From NCBI RefSeq assembly GCF_001806325.1, contig NZ_CP017580.1, positions 496,001-560,000 on the forward strand: 64,000 nucleotides of DNA, read 5' to 3'. The notes beneath the pieces are model-generated. The model searched no databases. It saw nothing but the letters and a program-made list of their open reading frames with translations, and was not told where the DNA came from. The translations under genes and the position numbers were made by a program. This stretch comes from Curtobacterium sp. BH-2-1-1. GTDB taxonomy: Bacteria; Actinomycetota; Actinomycetes; Actinomycetales; Microbacteriaceae. Positions 1 to 8,305 of the stretch are shown one piece after another (positions within the stretch are counted from its first letter, which is position 1; every line of letters begins with the position of its first letter).

Positions 1-975
1 CGCGCCGACGGCAGCGGCTGCCGGGAGGGTGATGAACCAGGCGATCACGATCTTGCCGGCGGTGGACCACTGGATCTTCGACCCGCGGCGGCCCAGACCG
101 GCGCCGATGATCGATCCGGAGGACACCTGCGTGGTGGACAGCGCGAAGCCGAGGTGGCTCGAGGCGAGGATCGTCGCCGCGGTCGACGCCTCGGCCGCGA
201 ACCCCTGCGTCGCGCGGATCTCGGTGATGCCGGACCCGAGCGTGCGGATGATGCGCCACCCGCCGGTGTACGTGCCGAGGGCGATCGCCAGGGCGCAGGC
301 GATGACGACCCAGAACTGGACGCCCTGCTCGGACGACTGCGCACCCGAGGCGATGAGGGTCAGCGTGATGACGCCCATCGTCTTCTGCGCGTCGTTCGTG
401 CCGTGCGCGAGCGACACCATCGAGCTCGTGAAGACCTGGCCGATGCGGAAGCCGCCGCGCTCGTTCGGGAAGACCGGGCGCCGGGTGATCCGGTACGCGA
501 TCCGCGTGGACAGGAACGAGACCAGCGCGGCGATCACCGGCGAGAGGAACGCGGGGATGATCACCACCGTCAGCAGGGCCGCGTAGTTGACGGCGTTGAA
601 CCCCGCACCGACGATCGCGGCACCGATGAGCCCGCCGAACAGCGCGTGCGAGGACGACGACGGCAGGCCGCGGAGCCACGTGATCATGTTCCAGACGACC
701 GCCCCGATGAGCCCGGCGAAGATCATCTCCGGGCTGATCGCCACGCCTCCGGGCCCCTCGTTGATGAGGCCGTGCGAGATCGACGTCGCCACCGCGGTGC
801 TGAGGAACGCACCGACGAGGTTGAGCACCGCGGCGACCGTGACGGCCACCTTGGGCTTCATCGCACCGGTGGCGATCGGGGTCGCCATCGCGTTGGCGGT
901 GTCGTGAAAACCGTTTGTGAAGTCGAAGAAGAGGGCCAACGCGATGACCAGGACGACTATGAGTGTGATGTCCAC
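1..975 (-). CDS. pitA: PiT-family inorganic phosphate transporter (3' end beyond window)
   Basis: Low-affinity inorganic phosphate permease of the cytoplasmic membrane, usually driven by H+ or metal-phosphate symport. About 325 N-terminal residues are visible; the C-terminus lies off the left edge. The first helix carries DFTNGFHDTANAMAT and a later segment GLPSSSSHALFGG, the two duplicated signature regions of the PiT family. The start is taken as GTG at 975, followed directly by a hydrophobic helix; an in-frame TTG at 984 is an alternative because no Shine-Dalgarno sequence decides between them. It is divergent from the antiporter that follows. Family assignment is very secure, the exact substrate is inferred. 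Confidence 0.93.
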   Translation of the reverse strand, partial: MDITLIVVLVIALALFFDFTNGFHDTANAMATPIATGAMKPKVAVTVAAVLNLVGAFLSTAVATSISHGLINEGPGGVAISPEMIFAGLIGAVVWNMITWLRGLPSSSSHALFGGLIGAAIVGAGFNAVNYAALLTVVIIPAFLSPVIAALVSFLSTRIAYRITRRPVFPNERGGFRIGQVFTSSMVSLAHGTNDAQKTMGVITLTLIASGAQSSEQGVQFWVVIACALAIALGTYTGGWRIIRTLGSGITEIRATQGFAAEASTAATILASSHLGFALSTTQVSSGSIIGAGLGRRGSKIQWSTAGKIVIAWFITLPAAAAVGA

Positions 976-1091
976 CGCGGGCAAGTGTCCCAGGCTGGAC
1001 GCCGCCTGGCAAACCCTGTCGGACACCTGCTGTTCATGTCGCCTTCGGACTCGTTCAGATCCGGAACCATTCCGATGGGAGAATGGACGGC

Positions 1092-2780
1092 ATGGACACC
1101 GTCGAGCTCCTCATCCTGTTGGTCGGATCGCTCGCGGTGACGGGGTTCGCTCGGGCCAAGGGACTGCCGGCGCCACTGCTCGTGACGGCCGTCGCCCTGG
1201 CCGCGTCGTTCCTGCCAGGCCTCCCGCCGATCGAGATCGACTCCGAGGTCATCCTGACGATCATCCTGCCGCCGCTGCTCTACTCGGCGGCGCTCGACGT
1301 GTCGTGGCAGAGCTTCCGGCAGTCGATCAAGCAGATCCGTCGACTCGGCATCTTCCTCGTGATCATCACGGCACTGGCCGTCGGCCTCGCGGCGTACATC
1401 ATCATCCCCGACATGGACTGGCCCGCGGCGATCCTGCTCGGCGCGATCGTCGCCCCGCCGGACGCGGTGTCGGCCGCCGCGATCGGCCGGAAGCTCGGGC
1501 TCCCCCGCCGCGTGATGACGGTGCTGTCCGGCGAGAGCCTCATCAACGACGCTGCGTCCCTGACGCTCGTGCGCGTGTTCACCCTGATCGCGGCGGGCAC
1601 CTCGCTCACGATCTGGCAGGACCTCGGGATCTTCGGCCTCGCGATCGGCGTCGGGCTGGCGGTCGGCATCGTCCTCGGCGTCGCGGTGCACTGGATCCGG
1701 ATGCGGATCAACGACCCGGTGGTCGAGACGATCATGAGCATCCTGCTGCCGTTCGTCGCGTACATCCTCGCCGAGGACCTCTCCGGCTCCGGGGTGATCG
1801 CGGTGGTGACCGCCGGCCTCTACATCGGCTACAACTCGCCGAAGGAGGGCTACGCGACCCGGCTGCAGGAGCGCCCGCTCTGGACGAGCATCGACGTCAT
1901 CCTCGAGGGGTTCGTCTTCGCCCTGATCGGCCTCCAGCTCAACACCGTCGTGCAGGACCTCGTCGAGAGCGAGCGCAGCCTCGGGCAGACCCTGACCGCC
2001 GCGGCCGTGGTGCTCGTGGTGGTGATCCTCGTGCGGCCGCTCTTCGTGTTCGAGTCCTACGTGCGCAACCGCTTCAACGGCAGGTGGTTCCGACCCCTGC
2101 GCATCCGGCTCTCCCGCGGCCACCCGTCCCTGCGGTGGATGCGCGGCTCGGCGGAACCGAAGCTCAACTGGCGCGAGCTCACCGTCATCTCGTGGACGGG
2201 CATGCGGGGCGTGGTGACCCTCGCCGCGGCCGTGTCGGTCGTCGCGAACCCGGTCGACATCAAGGCCCAGGACACCATCTTCATCATCGCGTTCATCGTG
2301 ACGGTGGGGACCCTCCTGCTCCAGGGACTCACCCTGCCGTTCGTGATCCGGTCGCTCAAGGTGCAGGACCCGGCCGAGGGCGAGGAGGACGTCCGCAGCG
2401 AGATGCGCCTCAACCAGCGCACGACCGAGGCCGCGATCGAGCTGCTCGAGAAGCGACGTCCGGAGTGGTCGAAGCAGTACGGCGACGAGGCCGTCGACGC
2501 CGTGGTGAACCGGCTCAAGGCCCGGCTCGAGCGACAGGCGGAGACGTTCCGCCGCGACGCCGAGGAAGAGGAGGACGAGGAGCGCAACGCCCCGGTCCGC
2601 CTACGGGGTGCGCAGATCCAGGACATCCGGCGGGAACTGCTCGACCGTCGCCGCGAGATCGTGCTCGAGGAACGCGAGAAGGGCAACCTCGACGAGGAGG
2701 TCATGCGCCGCGTGCTCGTGACCCTCGACGCCGAGGAACTCGCGATGGACTCGGCGCAGGCGTCGCGCAGCCGGTCCTGA
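1092..2780 (+). CDS. CPA1-family Na+/H+ antiporter
   Basis: Monovalent cation/proton antiporter of the cytoplasmic membrane, likely serving pH and sodium homeostasis. The 562-residue product has about 12 hydrophobic segments, then a long charged cytoplasmic tail from about residue 420. APPDAV (121-126) and GESLINDAAS (147-156) are CPA1 landmarks; Asn152-Asp153 is the ND pair typical of electroneutral NhaP/NHE-type exchangers. I chose ATG 1092 over ATG 1083 because GGGAGA at 1077-1082 abuts the upstream ATG but sits about 10 nt before the downstream one. The tail is rich in Glu and Arg with heptad-like stretches, possibly a coiled coil. It is divergent from pitA. Confidence 0.93.
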   Translation: MDTVELLILLVGSLAVTGFARAKGLPAPLLVTAVALAASFLPGLPPIEIDSEVILTIILPPLLYSAALDVSWQSFRQSIKQIRRLGIFLVIITALAVGLAAYIIIPDMDWPAAILLGAIVAPPDAVSAAAIGRKLGLPRRVMTVLSGESLINDAASLTLVRVFTLIAAGTSLTIWQDLGIFGLAIGVGLAVGIVLGVAVHWIRMRINDPVVETIMSILLPFVAYILAEDLSGSGVIAVVTAGLYIGYNSPKEGYATRLQERPLWTSIDVILEGFVFALIGLQLNTVVQDLVESERSLGQTLTAAAVVLVVVILVRPLFVFESYVRNRFNGRWFRPLRIRLSRGHPSLRWMRGSAEPKLNWRELTVISWTGMRGVVTLAAAVSVVANPVDIKAQDTIFIIAFIVTVGTLLLQGLTLPFVIRSLKVQDPAEGEEDVRSEMRLNQRTTEAAIELLEKRRPEWSKQYGDEAVDAVVNRLKARLERQAETFRRDAEEEEDEERNAPVRLRGAQIQDIRRELLDRRREIVLEEREKGNLDEEVMRRVLVTLDAEELAMDSAQASRSRS

Positions 2781-2841
2781 CCGCGACCAGGATCCCGGGC
2801 GTATCCTGGCGGCCCGACCCAGAACAGGAGCGCATCGCCGA

Positions 2842-4452
2842 GTGAGCACGCCGCGGAACGACGTCCCCAGGAACAACGACCTCCCGGATCGTGACGGGGG
2901 GCCGCGGCAGCCATCCGCTCCCAAGCAGCGCACGACGCGTCCGTCCACCCGCGGTGGTTCGAAGCCCCGACGCGGTGCCCCGGTCGCCGGCACCCGGCCG
3001 ACCCGCACCGGCTCCGGTGGTTCCGGTCGCGTCCGGCAGGCACCCGTCCCGGAGCCGCAGCGCATCAGCGGCTACCGGCGCTGGTTCGGGACGCTGCACC
3101 CGTCGCTCCAGTTGATCGGCCTGCAGCTCTGGATGCCGCTGTTCTTCATCGTCGGCTTCTGCCTCTGCTACGTCTTCGCGTTCCACGCCCCGCACCCGCA
3201 CGACGTCCCCGTGGCACTCGTCGGCAGCGACCCGACCCTGGTGGCCGCGATGCAGAAGGCGCTGCCGGGCGAGTACCTCTTCCACACCTACGACTCCCTC
3301 GCGCAGGCCAAGCGCGACGTGCTCGCCGGCACCATGGCCGTGGCGTACGACCCCTCGACGAACGAGGTCTTCAAGGCCACCGCGCACCAGTTCCAGGTCG
3401 CCTCGCTCGTCCCCGTGACGCTGAGCACCGTCCTGACCGGCATCGGGATCGCAGCCCCCACCGTGACCGAACTGGCTCCGCTGCCCGCCTGGGACGAGTA
3501 CGGCACCGTCGCCATGTACGTCATGCTCGCCTGGTGCATCGGCGGCTACATGGTCGCGATGTTCATCGGCATCATGGGCGGCCCGCTCCGGCACCGCACG
3601 CGCATGGCCGTCATCGTCGTCGGTGGCCTGGTCATCTCGCTCATCACGAACACCCTCGCCGGGCCCGTGGTCGGCGCCATCCACGGACACTGGATCGAGC
3701 TCGTCCTCATCGCCTGGGGCTGGATCGTCGCGATCGGCCTCGCCGTCAACGGCCTGAGCTACTTCGTCGGCCGGTTCATCGCCGCGCCGGCCATGATCTG
3801 CTTCGTCTTCCTGTCGATGCCGTCGTCCGGCGGCGCCTACCCGAAGTGGTTCATGCCGGAGCCGTTCGCGTGGCTCAACAACGTCGTCGTCGGCTCGAGC
3901 ATGGTCGACATGATCAAGCACCAGATCTACGGCGTCGGCCCGTCGTACTCGCGCGGCCTCATCACGATGGCCTGCTACGCCGGCGCCGGACTCGTCCTCA
4001 TGTACTTCGGCAAGCAGTGGTGGGAGCGCCGACGCATCCGTGCCATCGTCACCGGCCGCACGACGATGTTCCAGGACGCCCAGACCGCGAACCGCGAGTT
4101 CCTCGGCAAGCAGCGCGACGCCGAGCTCGAGCGCCACGGGCTCACCTCGACCGAGACCGGCACGCTGAGCGTCCTCCACGATGACGACTGGGAGGACGAA
4201 CGCGTCGGCGGCGACGTCTTCATGGGCGGTCGCGACGGCCTCGAGACCGAGACCACGCCCACGGGTCGCATCCCCGTCGTCCGCGGGGACCGCACCGGTC
4301 CGGTGCAGCGTCCAGGAGGCGCGGCGACCGGCCCCCGCACCCGTCCCGTCCCACGGGCCGATGGGTCCAGGGCACCGGGTCGCGCCGACGCCACGGGTCG
4401 CGCCGCCGACGGTGCCGGTGAGCGCCCGCACGGTCGGCACGCGGACCGCTGA
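2842..4452 (+). CDS. Polytopic membrane protein, YhgE/ABC-2-like
   Basis: Function unknown. The 536-residue product has a basic, Pro/Arg-rich N-terminus (1-80), a first membrane helix near 95-115, an extracytoplasmic domain of about 120 residues, then about five more helices (roughly 225-390), and a long disordered Arg/Gly/Pro tail. One helix followed by a soluble domain and a block of helices is the layout of YhgE/Pip and DUF3533-type ABC-2-related proteins; that match is by architecture only. The GTG start at 2842 follows the nhaP stop by 61 nt. The tail holds an exact copy of the dispersed 15-mer, read as Pro-Gly-Gly-Ala, suggesting the disordered tail tolerates insertion. Confidence 0.75.
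   Translation: MSTPRNDVPRNNDLPDRDGGPRQPSAPKQRTTRPSTRGGSKPRRGAPVAGTRPTRTGSGGSGRVRQAPVPEPQRISGYRRWFGTLHPSLQLIGLQLWMPLFFIVGFCLCYVFAFHAPHPHDVPVALVGSDPTLVAAMQKALPGEYLFHTYDSLAQAKRDVLAGTMAVAYDPSTNEVFKATAHQFQVASLVPVTLSTVLTGIGIAAPTVTELAPLPAWDEYGTVAMYVMLAWCIGGYMVAMFIGIMGGPLRHRTRMAVIVVGGLVISLITNTLAGPVVGAIHGHWIELVLIAWGWIVAIGLAVNGLSYFVGRFIAAPAMICFVFLSMPSSGGAYPKWFMPEPFAWLNNVVVGSSMVDMIKHQIYGVGPSYSRGLITMACYAGAGLVLMYFGKQWWERRRIRAIVTGRTTMFQDAQTANREFLGKQRDAELERHGLTSTETGTLSVLHDDDWEDERVGGDVFMGGRDGLETETTPTGRIPVVRGDRTGPVQRPGGAATGPRTRPVPRADGSRAPGRADATGRAADGAGERPHGRHADR
4310..4324 (+). repeat. Dispersed 15-mer GTCCAGGAGGCGCGG, exact copy
   Basis: Exact copy inside the disordered C-terminal tail of the preceding membrane protein gene, in sense orientation, translated as Arg-Pro-Gly-Gly-Ala. 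Other exact copies are at 16267, 22347, 28438 and 38385. Confidence 0.85.
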
Positions 4453-4504
4453 CCCCCGGGCGCCGCGCCGCGCGCGCCTGCGGCGCCCGTGCGTGTGCAT
4501 GTTC

Positions 4505-4540
4505 CGACATCGCACGCGTCGATCGACGGGCACGATGTCG
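4505..4540. repeat. CGACA-type hairpin, copy 1 of a tandem pair
   Basis: Arms CGACATCG (4505-4512) and CGATGTCG (4533-4540) surround a central GTCGATCGAC palindrome (4519-4528). It forms the first of two imperfect direct repeats of about 62 bp in the gap 4453-4677. That gap has no convincing gene apart from possible leader sequence for the 97-residue protein at 4678. Confidence 0.7.
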
Positions 4541-4575
4541 AACGGTGCACACGCATCCGATGCACGTGCACACTT

Positions 4576-4611
4576 CGACACTGTGCCAGTCGATCGACGC
4601 GCGCAGTGTCG
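4576..4611. repeat. CGACA-type hairpin, copy 2 of a tandem pair
   Basis: Arms CGACACTG (4576-4583) and CAGTGTCG (4604-4611) surround the same central GTCGATCGAC (4589-4598). Relative to copy 1 both arms have changed so that pairing is kept. This compensatory change suggests the structure, rather than the exact sequence, is conserved. Confidence 0.7.
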
Positions 4612-4677
4612 CACGGTGCACGCGCATCGACACGACCGACGCCCGGACCGCGTCCGCACGGCGCGTATCCTGGGGGC

Positions 4678-4968
4678 ATGAACCCGCGCATCGCCTGGCA
4701 CCGCGTCCTCGTCACCGTCGTCGTCGTGTTCCTCGTGCTGACGGTCGGGTTCTACGCGGCGAGTGTGCTGCTCGCCCCCGCCGACGGCCGCAACGTCGCC
4801 GGGCTGTTCGTCGGCTGGGCGATGTTCGCGATGATCGGCGCGATCGTGTTCGGCATCATCGACTTCTTCGTGCGCCCGCTCGGCGGACGGAGCGGTGACG
4901 CCGAGGTCATCGCCGCGGCCGAGGAAGCCCGCACCGGCAGCACCCGCACGCAGACCCCCTCCCGGTAG
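4678..4968 (+). CDS. Small membrane protein, unknown function
   Basis: A 96-residue protein with two predicted membrane helices (about residues 9-31 and 41-63) and a short charged cytoplasmic tail. I do not recognise a family. ATG 4678 is preferred over in-frame upstream starts because the upstream stretch is the repeat region and lacks membrane-protein codon character. GTATCCTGG at 4665-4673, seven bases before the ATG, could be a -10-like element giving a near-leaderless mRNA. It runs convergently into the NUDIX gene with a 25-nt gap. Confidence 0.7.
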   Translation: MNPRIAWHRVLVTVVVVFLVLTVGFYAASVLLAPADGRNVAGLFVGWAMFAMIGAIVFGIIDFFVRPLGGRSGDAEVIAAAEEARTGSTRTQTPSR

Positions 4969-4993
4969 GACGACGCGCTGGGACGGAGTCGGG

Positions 4994-5518
4994 TCAGGGT
5001 CCCGACGGCGCTGCCACCCCGGTGCCGGTGTAGCCCGACACCGTGGCATCGTCCTCGGCGAACGTGAACCGCGCCCGCACCGATCCCCCGCCGAGCACGC
5101 CCGGCAACCAGTACTTCGCGTCGTCCCACATCGCGTCGAACGGCACGGCGTCGACCGGGATCCAGCGGGGTTCGAGTTCGTCGCTGCCCGACGGGCTGCC
5201 CTGCCAGCGGCGGCAGACGAAGACGTCCGAGACCTGGGACCAGGACGGGCGGTACGGGAACCGGTAGTCCAACGTGCCCCGCGCCTCCAGGTCCGCCGCG
5301 TCGATCCGCAGGCCGACCTCTTCCGCGACCTCACGCACCGCCGTCTCGACGGCGGACTCCCCCGGTTCCCGCTTGCCGCCGGGTCCGACGAGCCGGCCGG
5401 CCCCGAGGCCGCGTCGCTTCTCCCCGAGGAGCACCTCGGGGCCCTGTTCGCCGTCGCGCACGAGGTAGACGACGACCACGGCTGGGTGCTGGGACTTGCT
5501 CGGGTCGCGTGGGGTCAC
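4994..5518 (-). CDS. NUDIX hydrolase, MTH1-like
   Basis: A 174-residue NUDIX phosphohydrolase that probably removes oxidised nucleoside triphosphates such as 8-oxo-dGTP. The complete NUDIX box, G-x5-E-x7-REVAEEVGL, runs from residue 48 to 70 and supplies the metal-binding glutamates. The downstream WDDAKYWLP is reminiscent of human MTH1, which is why I favour nucleotide sanitation; the substrate is inferred. The GTG start at 5518 precedes TPRDPSKSQ and the first beta strand; longer readings run into the divergent gene. A two-mismatch variant of the dispersed 15-mer lies at 5279-5293, read as LEARG. Confidence 0.85.
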   Translation of the reverse strand: MTPRDPSKSQHPAVVVVYLVRDGEQGPEVLLGEKRRGLGAGRLVGPGGKREPGESAVETAVREVAEEVGLRIDAADLEARGTLDYRFPYRPSWSQVSDVFVCRRWQGSPSGSDELEPRWIPVDAVPFDAMWDDAKYWLPGVLGGGSVRARFTFAEDDATVSGYTGTGVAAPSGP

Positions 5519-5582
5519 GCGTCCAGTCTGGCCGAAGTTCTGGCGTAGGCTTTTTCCATGGCGGGCACGCTGCGGGGGCACC

Positions 5583-5933
5583 ATGGCTGAGCCGGGCAGG
5601 ACCGGGCGCAGCCTCGAAGTGCTGCGCGCCGAGGCAGCCGAGGAGATCTCGATGATCGTCGAGCACCGCAGCCGCCAGGGCGAGGACCCGTGGGAGTTCA
5701 TGCCGACGCTCCCCACCGTGGACGAGCAGGTCGTGCTCATCCTCCGCGCCGACGCGGTCGAGCTGGACGCCGCGATCGGGCAGCGGAGCGCGCAGTGGTC
5801 GATGCACCCCGCCTCCGGGCAGGGCACCCGCCTCGGCGAGGAGTACCACCGGCTCCGCCGCATCGCGCTGCAGCACCCCGAGCTGACGCCGGCGGTGTGG
5901 AAGCTCATGGGCGCGCTCCCCGAAGCCGGCTAG
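5583..5933 (+). CDS. Conserved hypothetical protein, 116 aa
   Basis: Unrecognised soluble protein, mostly helical by appearance, with no signal peptide or membrane segment. The start ATG 5583 follows a G-rich stretch (5574-5578) acting as a weak Shine-Dalgarno sequence. Another ATG at 5558 is out of frame. It is divergent from the NUDIX gene and lies 34 nt before the aminotransferase gene, so it may form a two-gene operon with it. Codon usage is strongly GC3-biased, supporting real coding. I cannot assign a function. Confidence 0.7.
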   Translation: MAEPGRTGRSLEVLRAEAAEEISMIVEHRSRQGEDPWEFMPTLPTVDEQVVLILRADAVELDAAIGQRSAQWSMHPASGQGTRLGEEYHRLRRIALQHPELTPAVWKLMGALPEAG

Positions 5934-5967
5934 GTCGTTCCCGGCCGGGCTGCGGTTGGATGGCCCC

Positions 5968-6858
5968 ATGACCGAAACCGTGCTCGCCGTCCTGAACCAG
6001 CCCTCCCGCGACCGCGCGCCGCACGACCCCGCGGCGGACGCGTTCACGTGGGCGAAGCCCCTCGAGGAGCACGTCCAGGTGCAGGACCTCGGCATCATCC
6101 GCGGCGACGGGGTCTTCGAGACCGTCACCGTGATCGACGGCCACCCGCAGGCGCTCGAGGCGCACCTGGCGCGCTTCGGCCGCTCGGCCGCGATGCTCGA
6201 CCTGCCTGCACCCGACACCGACGCCTGGCGCCGGGCGATCGAGGCGGTGTGCGCCCGGCTCGACCCGGTCCGCGAAGCCTTCGTCAAGACCGTCCTCACC
6301 CGCGGCGTCGAGGGCTCGGACCGCCCGACGGGGTGGGTCTACGCGGCACCGTCCGGCGACTCGACCGCCGCACGCACCGAGGGCATCTCGGTCGTCACGC
6401 TCGACCGCGGCTACCGGCACGACGTCGAGCGGACGTCCCCGTGGCTGCTGCAGGGCGCGAAGACGCTGTCGTACGCGGTGAACATGGCAGCGCTCCGCGA
6501 GGCCGGCCGACGCGGTGCGGACGACGCCGTGTTCGTCTCGACGGACGGCTACGTGCTCGAGGGCACGCGCGCGAACCTCGTCCTCTCCGTCGGTGGGCGG
6601 CTCGTGACGCCGCGCACCGACATCGGGATCCTCGCGGGGACGACGCAGGCCGACGTGTTCCGCTTCGCCGAGGAAGCGGGCATCGAGACCGCCTACGAGC
6701 TCGTCACGTTGGACGACTTCCACGCGGCGGACGCGGCCTGGCTCGTCTCGAGCGTGCGCCAAGCGGCGCCGATCCGGTCGGTGAACGGTGTCGCGCGGGC
6801 GATCGACGCGGAACTCACGACGCGCATCAACGACTTCCTGCTGGCGCGCGAGGTCTGA
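5968..6858 (+). CDS. pabC: PLP-dependent class IV aminotransferase, PabC-like
   Basis: A 296-residue fold-type IV PLP enzyme. The best match is 4-amino-4-deoxychorismate lyase, which converts aminodeoxychorismate to p-aminobenzoate and pyruvate in folate synthesis. Seen: RGDGVFET (45-52), the PLP lysine in GAKTLSYAVN (Lys165), and a C-terminal SSVRQAAPI segment. Branched-chain or D-amino acid aminotransferases share these motifs, so the specificity is inferred. A pabB gene is in this window (27.7 kb) and folC too (46.1 kb), so folate synthesis is represented but not clustered. ATG 5968 is preferred to TTG 5956. Confidence 0.82.
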   Translation: MTETVLAVLNQPSRDRAPHDPAADAFTWAKPLEEHVQVQDLGIIRGDGVFETVTVIDGHPQALEAHLARFGRSAAMLDLPAPDTDAWRRAIEAVCARLDPVREAFVKTVLTRGVEGSDRPTGWVYAAPSGDSTAARTEGISVVTLDRGYRHDVERTSPWLLQGAKTLSYAVNMAALREAGRRGADDAVFVSTDGYVLEGTRANLVLSVGGRLVTPRTDIGILAGTTQADVFRFAEEAGIETAYELVTLDDFHAADAAWLVSSVRQAAPIRSVNGVARAIDAELTTRINDFLLAREV

Positions 6859-6876
6859 GACCCGCCTGCGGGCGGC

Positions 6877-6918
6877 GGACGGGAGGCGCGGTGCGGGCCC
6901 GCACCGTGCCTCCAGTCC
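6877..6918. terminator. 42-bp palindrome between convergent genes, built from the GGAGGC core
   Basis: Left arm 6877-6897 and right arm 6898-6918 pair with two mismatches and no loop. The arms contain GGAGGCGCGG and its A-variant, the core of the dispersed 15-mer. It sits exactly between the convergent pabC-like and amidohydrolase genes and probably terminates both. There is no T-tract. Confidence 0.75.
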
Positions 6919-6931
6919 GGAACCTTGGTCG

Positions 6932-8131
6932 CTACCAGCGCGGCGTGGTGACGCCCGTGCCGTCGGCCCACTCGAAGACGGACTCGCCCTCGATCCAGAC
7001 GCGCGTCGCGCGGCTGGTCGCGTCGAGCGGGTCGCCGTCCCACAGGACGAGGTCGGCGTCGTAGCCCTCGGCGAGGCGGCCGACGCGGTCCCCGAACCCG
7101 AGGAAGTCGGCGGGGTTCGTCGTGAGCGCCTCGAGCGCGGTCTGGCGGGGCAACCCCTCCTTCACCGCCGCGGTGGCCTGGTCGACGAGCATGCCGATCG
7201 GGACGACCGGGGCGTCGGTCGTGATCGCCACGCGGACCCCGGCCGCCGCGATCGCCGCGAGGTTCGGGATGCCGCGGTCACGGAGCTCGACCTTCGAGCG
7301 GCTCGTGAAGAGCGGGCCGTAGATGACGGGGATGTCCTTCTCGGCGAGGACGTGCGCGATCTTGTGCGCCTCGGTGCCGTGGTTCACGACCAGGCGGTAC
7401 CCGAACTCCTCGGCCAGCCGGATCGCGGTGGCGATGTCGTCGTGGCGGTGCGTGTGCTGGTCCCACGCGAGCTCGCGGTCGAGGACGCGGACGAGCGCCT
7501 CCTTCGTGAGGTCGCGGGCGAACGGCTCGCCCTTCGCGGCGGCGGCGTCGCGGGCGGCACGGTAGTTCTGGGCCTCGACGAAGGCGTCGCGGATGATCTT
7601 CGCGACGCCGAGACGGGTGGACGGGGTCTGTCCCTTGCCGCCGTACACGCGCTTCGGGTTCTCGCCCAGCGCGCTCTTGATGCTCACCGCGTCGGAGATG
7701 AGCTGCTCGTCGATCGTGCGGCCGCCCCAGGTCTTGATCGCGACGGTCTGGCCGCCGATCGGGTTGCCGGACCCGGGCTTGACGACGATCGAGGTGATGC
7801 CGCCGGCGAGGGCGTCGCGGAAGCCCTCGTCGTCGATGTCGATCGCGTCGATCGCGCGAACCCCGGCCATGTTCGGGCCGGTCATCTCGTTCGTGTCGTT
7901 GCCCGCCTCGCCGTTCGCCTCCTCGTGGATGCCGACGTGCCCGTGCGACTCGACAAAGCCCGGGACGAGCCACGCACCGGCGGCGTCGACGACCGGCAGC
8001 CCGGCCGGGGGCGAGACGTCCGGGCCGATCGCGGTGATGCGACCGTGCTCGACCACGACGGCGCCGCCGTCGAACTCGGGGGCGGTGACGGGGACCACGT
8101 GTGCGTTCGTCACGACGAAGGAGTTGCTCAT
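6932..8131 (-). CDS. Amidohydrolase family protein
   Basis: A 399-residue metal-dependent hydrolase of the amidohydrolase superfamily, imidazolonepropionase/dihydroorotase-like group. Residues 1-60 form the split beta-sandwich; the metal-binding HGH is His63-x-His65 in VESHGHVG. Later come THRHDD, VNHGTEAHK and TTDAP, positioned as further metal ligands and the catalytic Asp. The C-terminal ADLVLWDGDPL strand returns to the beta-sandwich. The substrate is unknown. ATG 8131 is taken because MSNSFVVTNAHV begins the expected fold and the upstream sequence is promoter/repeat DNA. It is divergent from the Fic gene. Confidence 0.88.
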   Translation of the reverse strand: MSNSFVVTNAHVVPVTAPEFDGGAVVVEHGRITAIGPDVSPPAGLPVVDAAGAWLVPGFVESHGHVGIHEEANGEAGNDTNEMTGPNMAGVRAIDAIDIDDEGFRDALAGGITSIVVKPGSGNPIGGQTVAIKTWGGRTIDEQLISDAVSIKSALGENPKRVYGGKGQTPSTRLGVAKIIRDAFVEAQNYRAARDAAAAKGEPFARDLTKEALVRVLDRELAWDQHTHRHDDIATAIRLAEEFGYRLVVNHGTEAHKIAHVLAEKDIPVIYGPLFTSRSKVELRDRGIPNLAAIAAAGVRVAITTDAPVVPIGMLVDQATAAVKEGLPRQTALEALTTNPADFLGFGDRVGRLAEGYDADLVLWDGDPLDATSRATRVWIEGESVFEWADGTGVTTPRW

Positions 8132-8217
8132 GCCACCACGGTACCGACGGGGGCGGACACCGCGGCCGTGCACACGACATGCAGATTCCTCGCGGCGGTG
8201 GCCGACGCCGCTCTAGC

Positions 8218-8281
8218 GTCGAGCCGTCGACCCGTCGAGCCGTCGACCCGTCGTCCCGTCGTCCCGGCGTCCCGTCGTCCC
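8218..8281. repeat. Tandem 8-bp repeat, eight units of GTCGNCCC type
   Basis: Eight consecutive 8-bp units (GTCGAGCC, GTCGACCC, then mostly GTCGTCCC) lie 15 nt before the Shine-Dalgarno sequence of the Fic gene. A TAGCGT hexamer at 8214-8219 overlaps the left edge and could be a -10 box, which would place the repeat in the 5' UTR. Confidence 0.8.
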
Positions 8282-8305
8282 GTCTCGTCCACCGTGGAGG
8301 AACCG

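Noticed and set aside
154..2123. Long ORFs on the strand opposite pitA and nhaP (Arg/Asp-rich translations)
   Set aside because: They are antisense shadows of high-GC genes: repetitive RGD/RRH composition, no motifs, while the other strand has textbook PiT and CPA1 sequences.
8218..8281. CRISPR-like array
   Set aside because: Units are contiguous 8-bp tandem repeats without spacers and there are no cas genes; nothing else in the window resembles an array.
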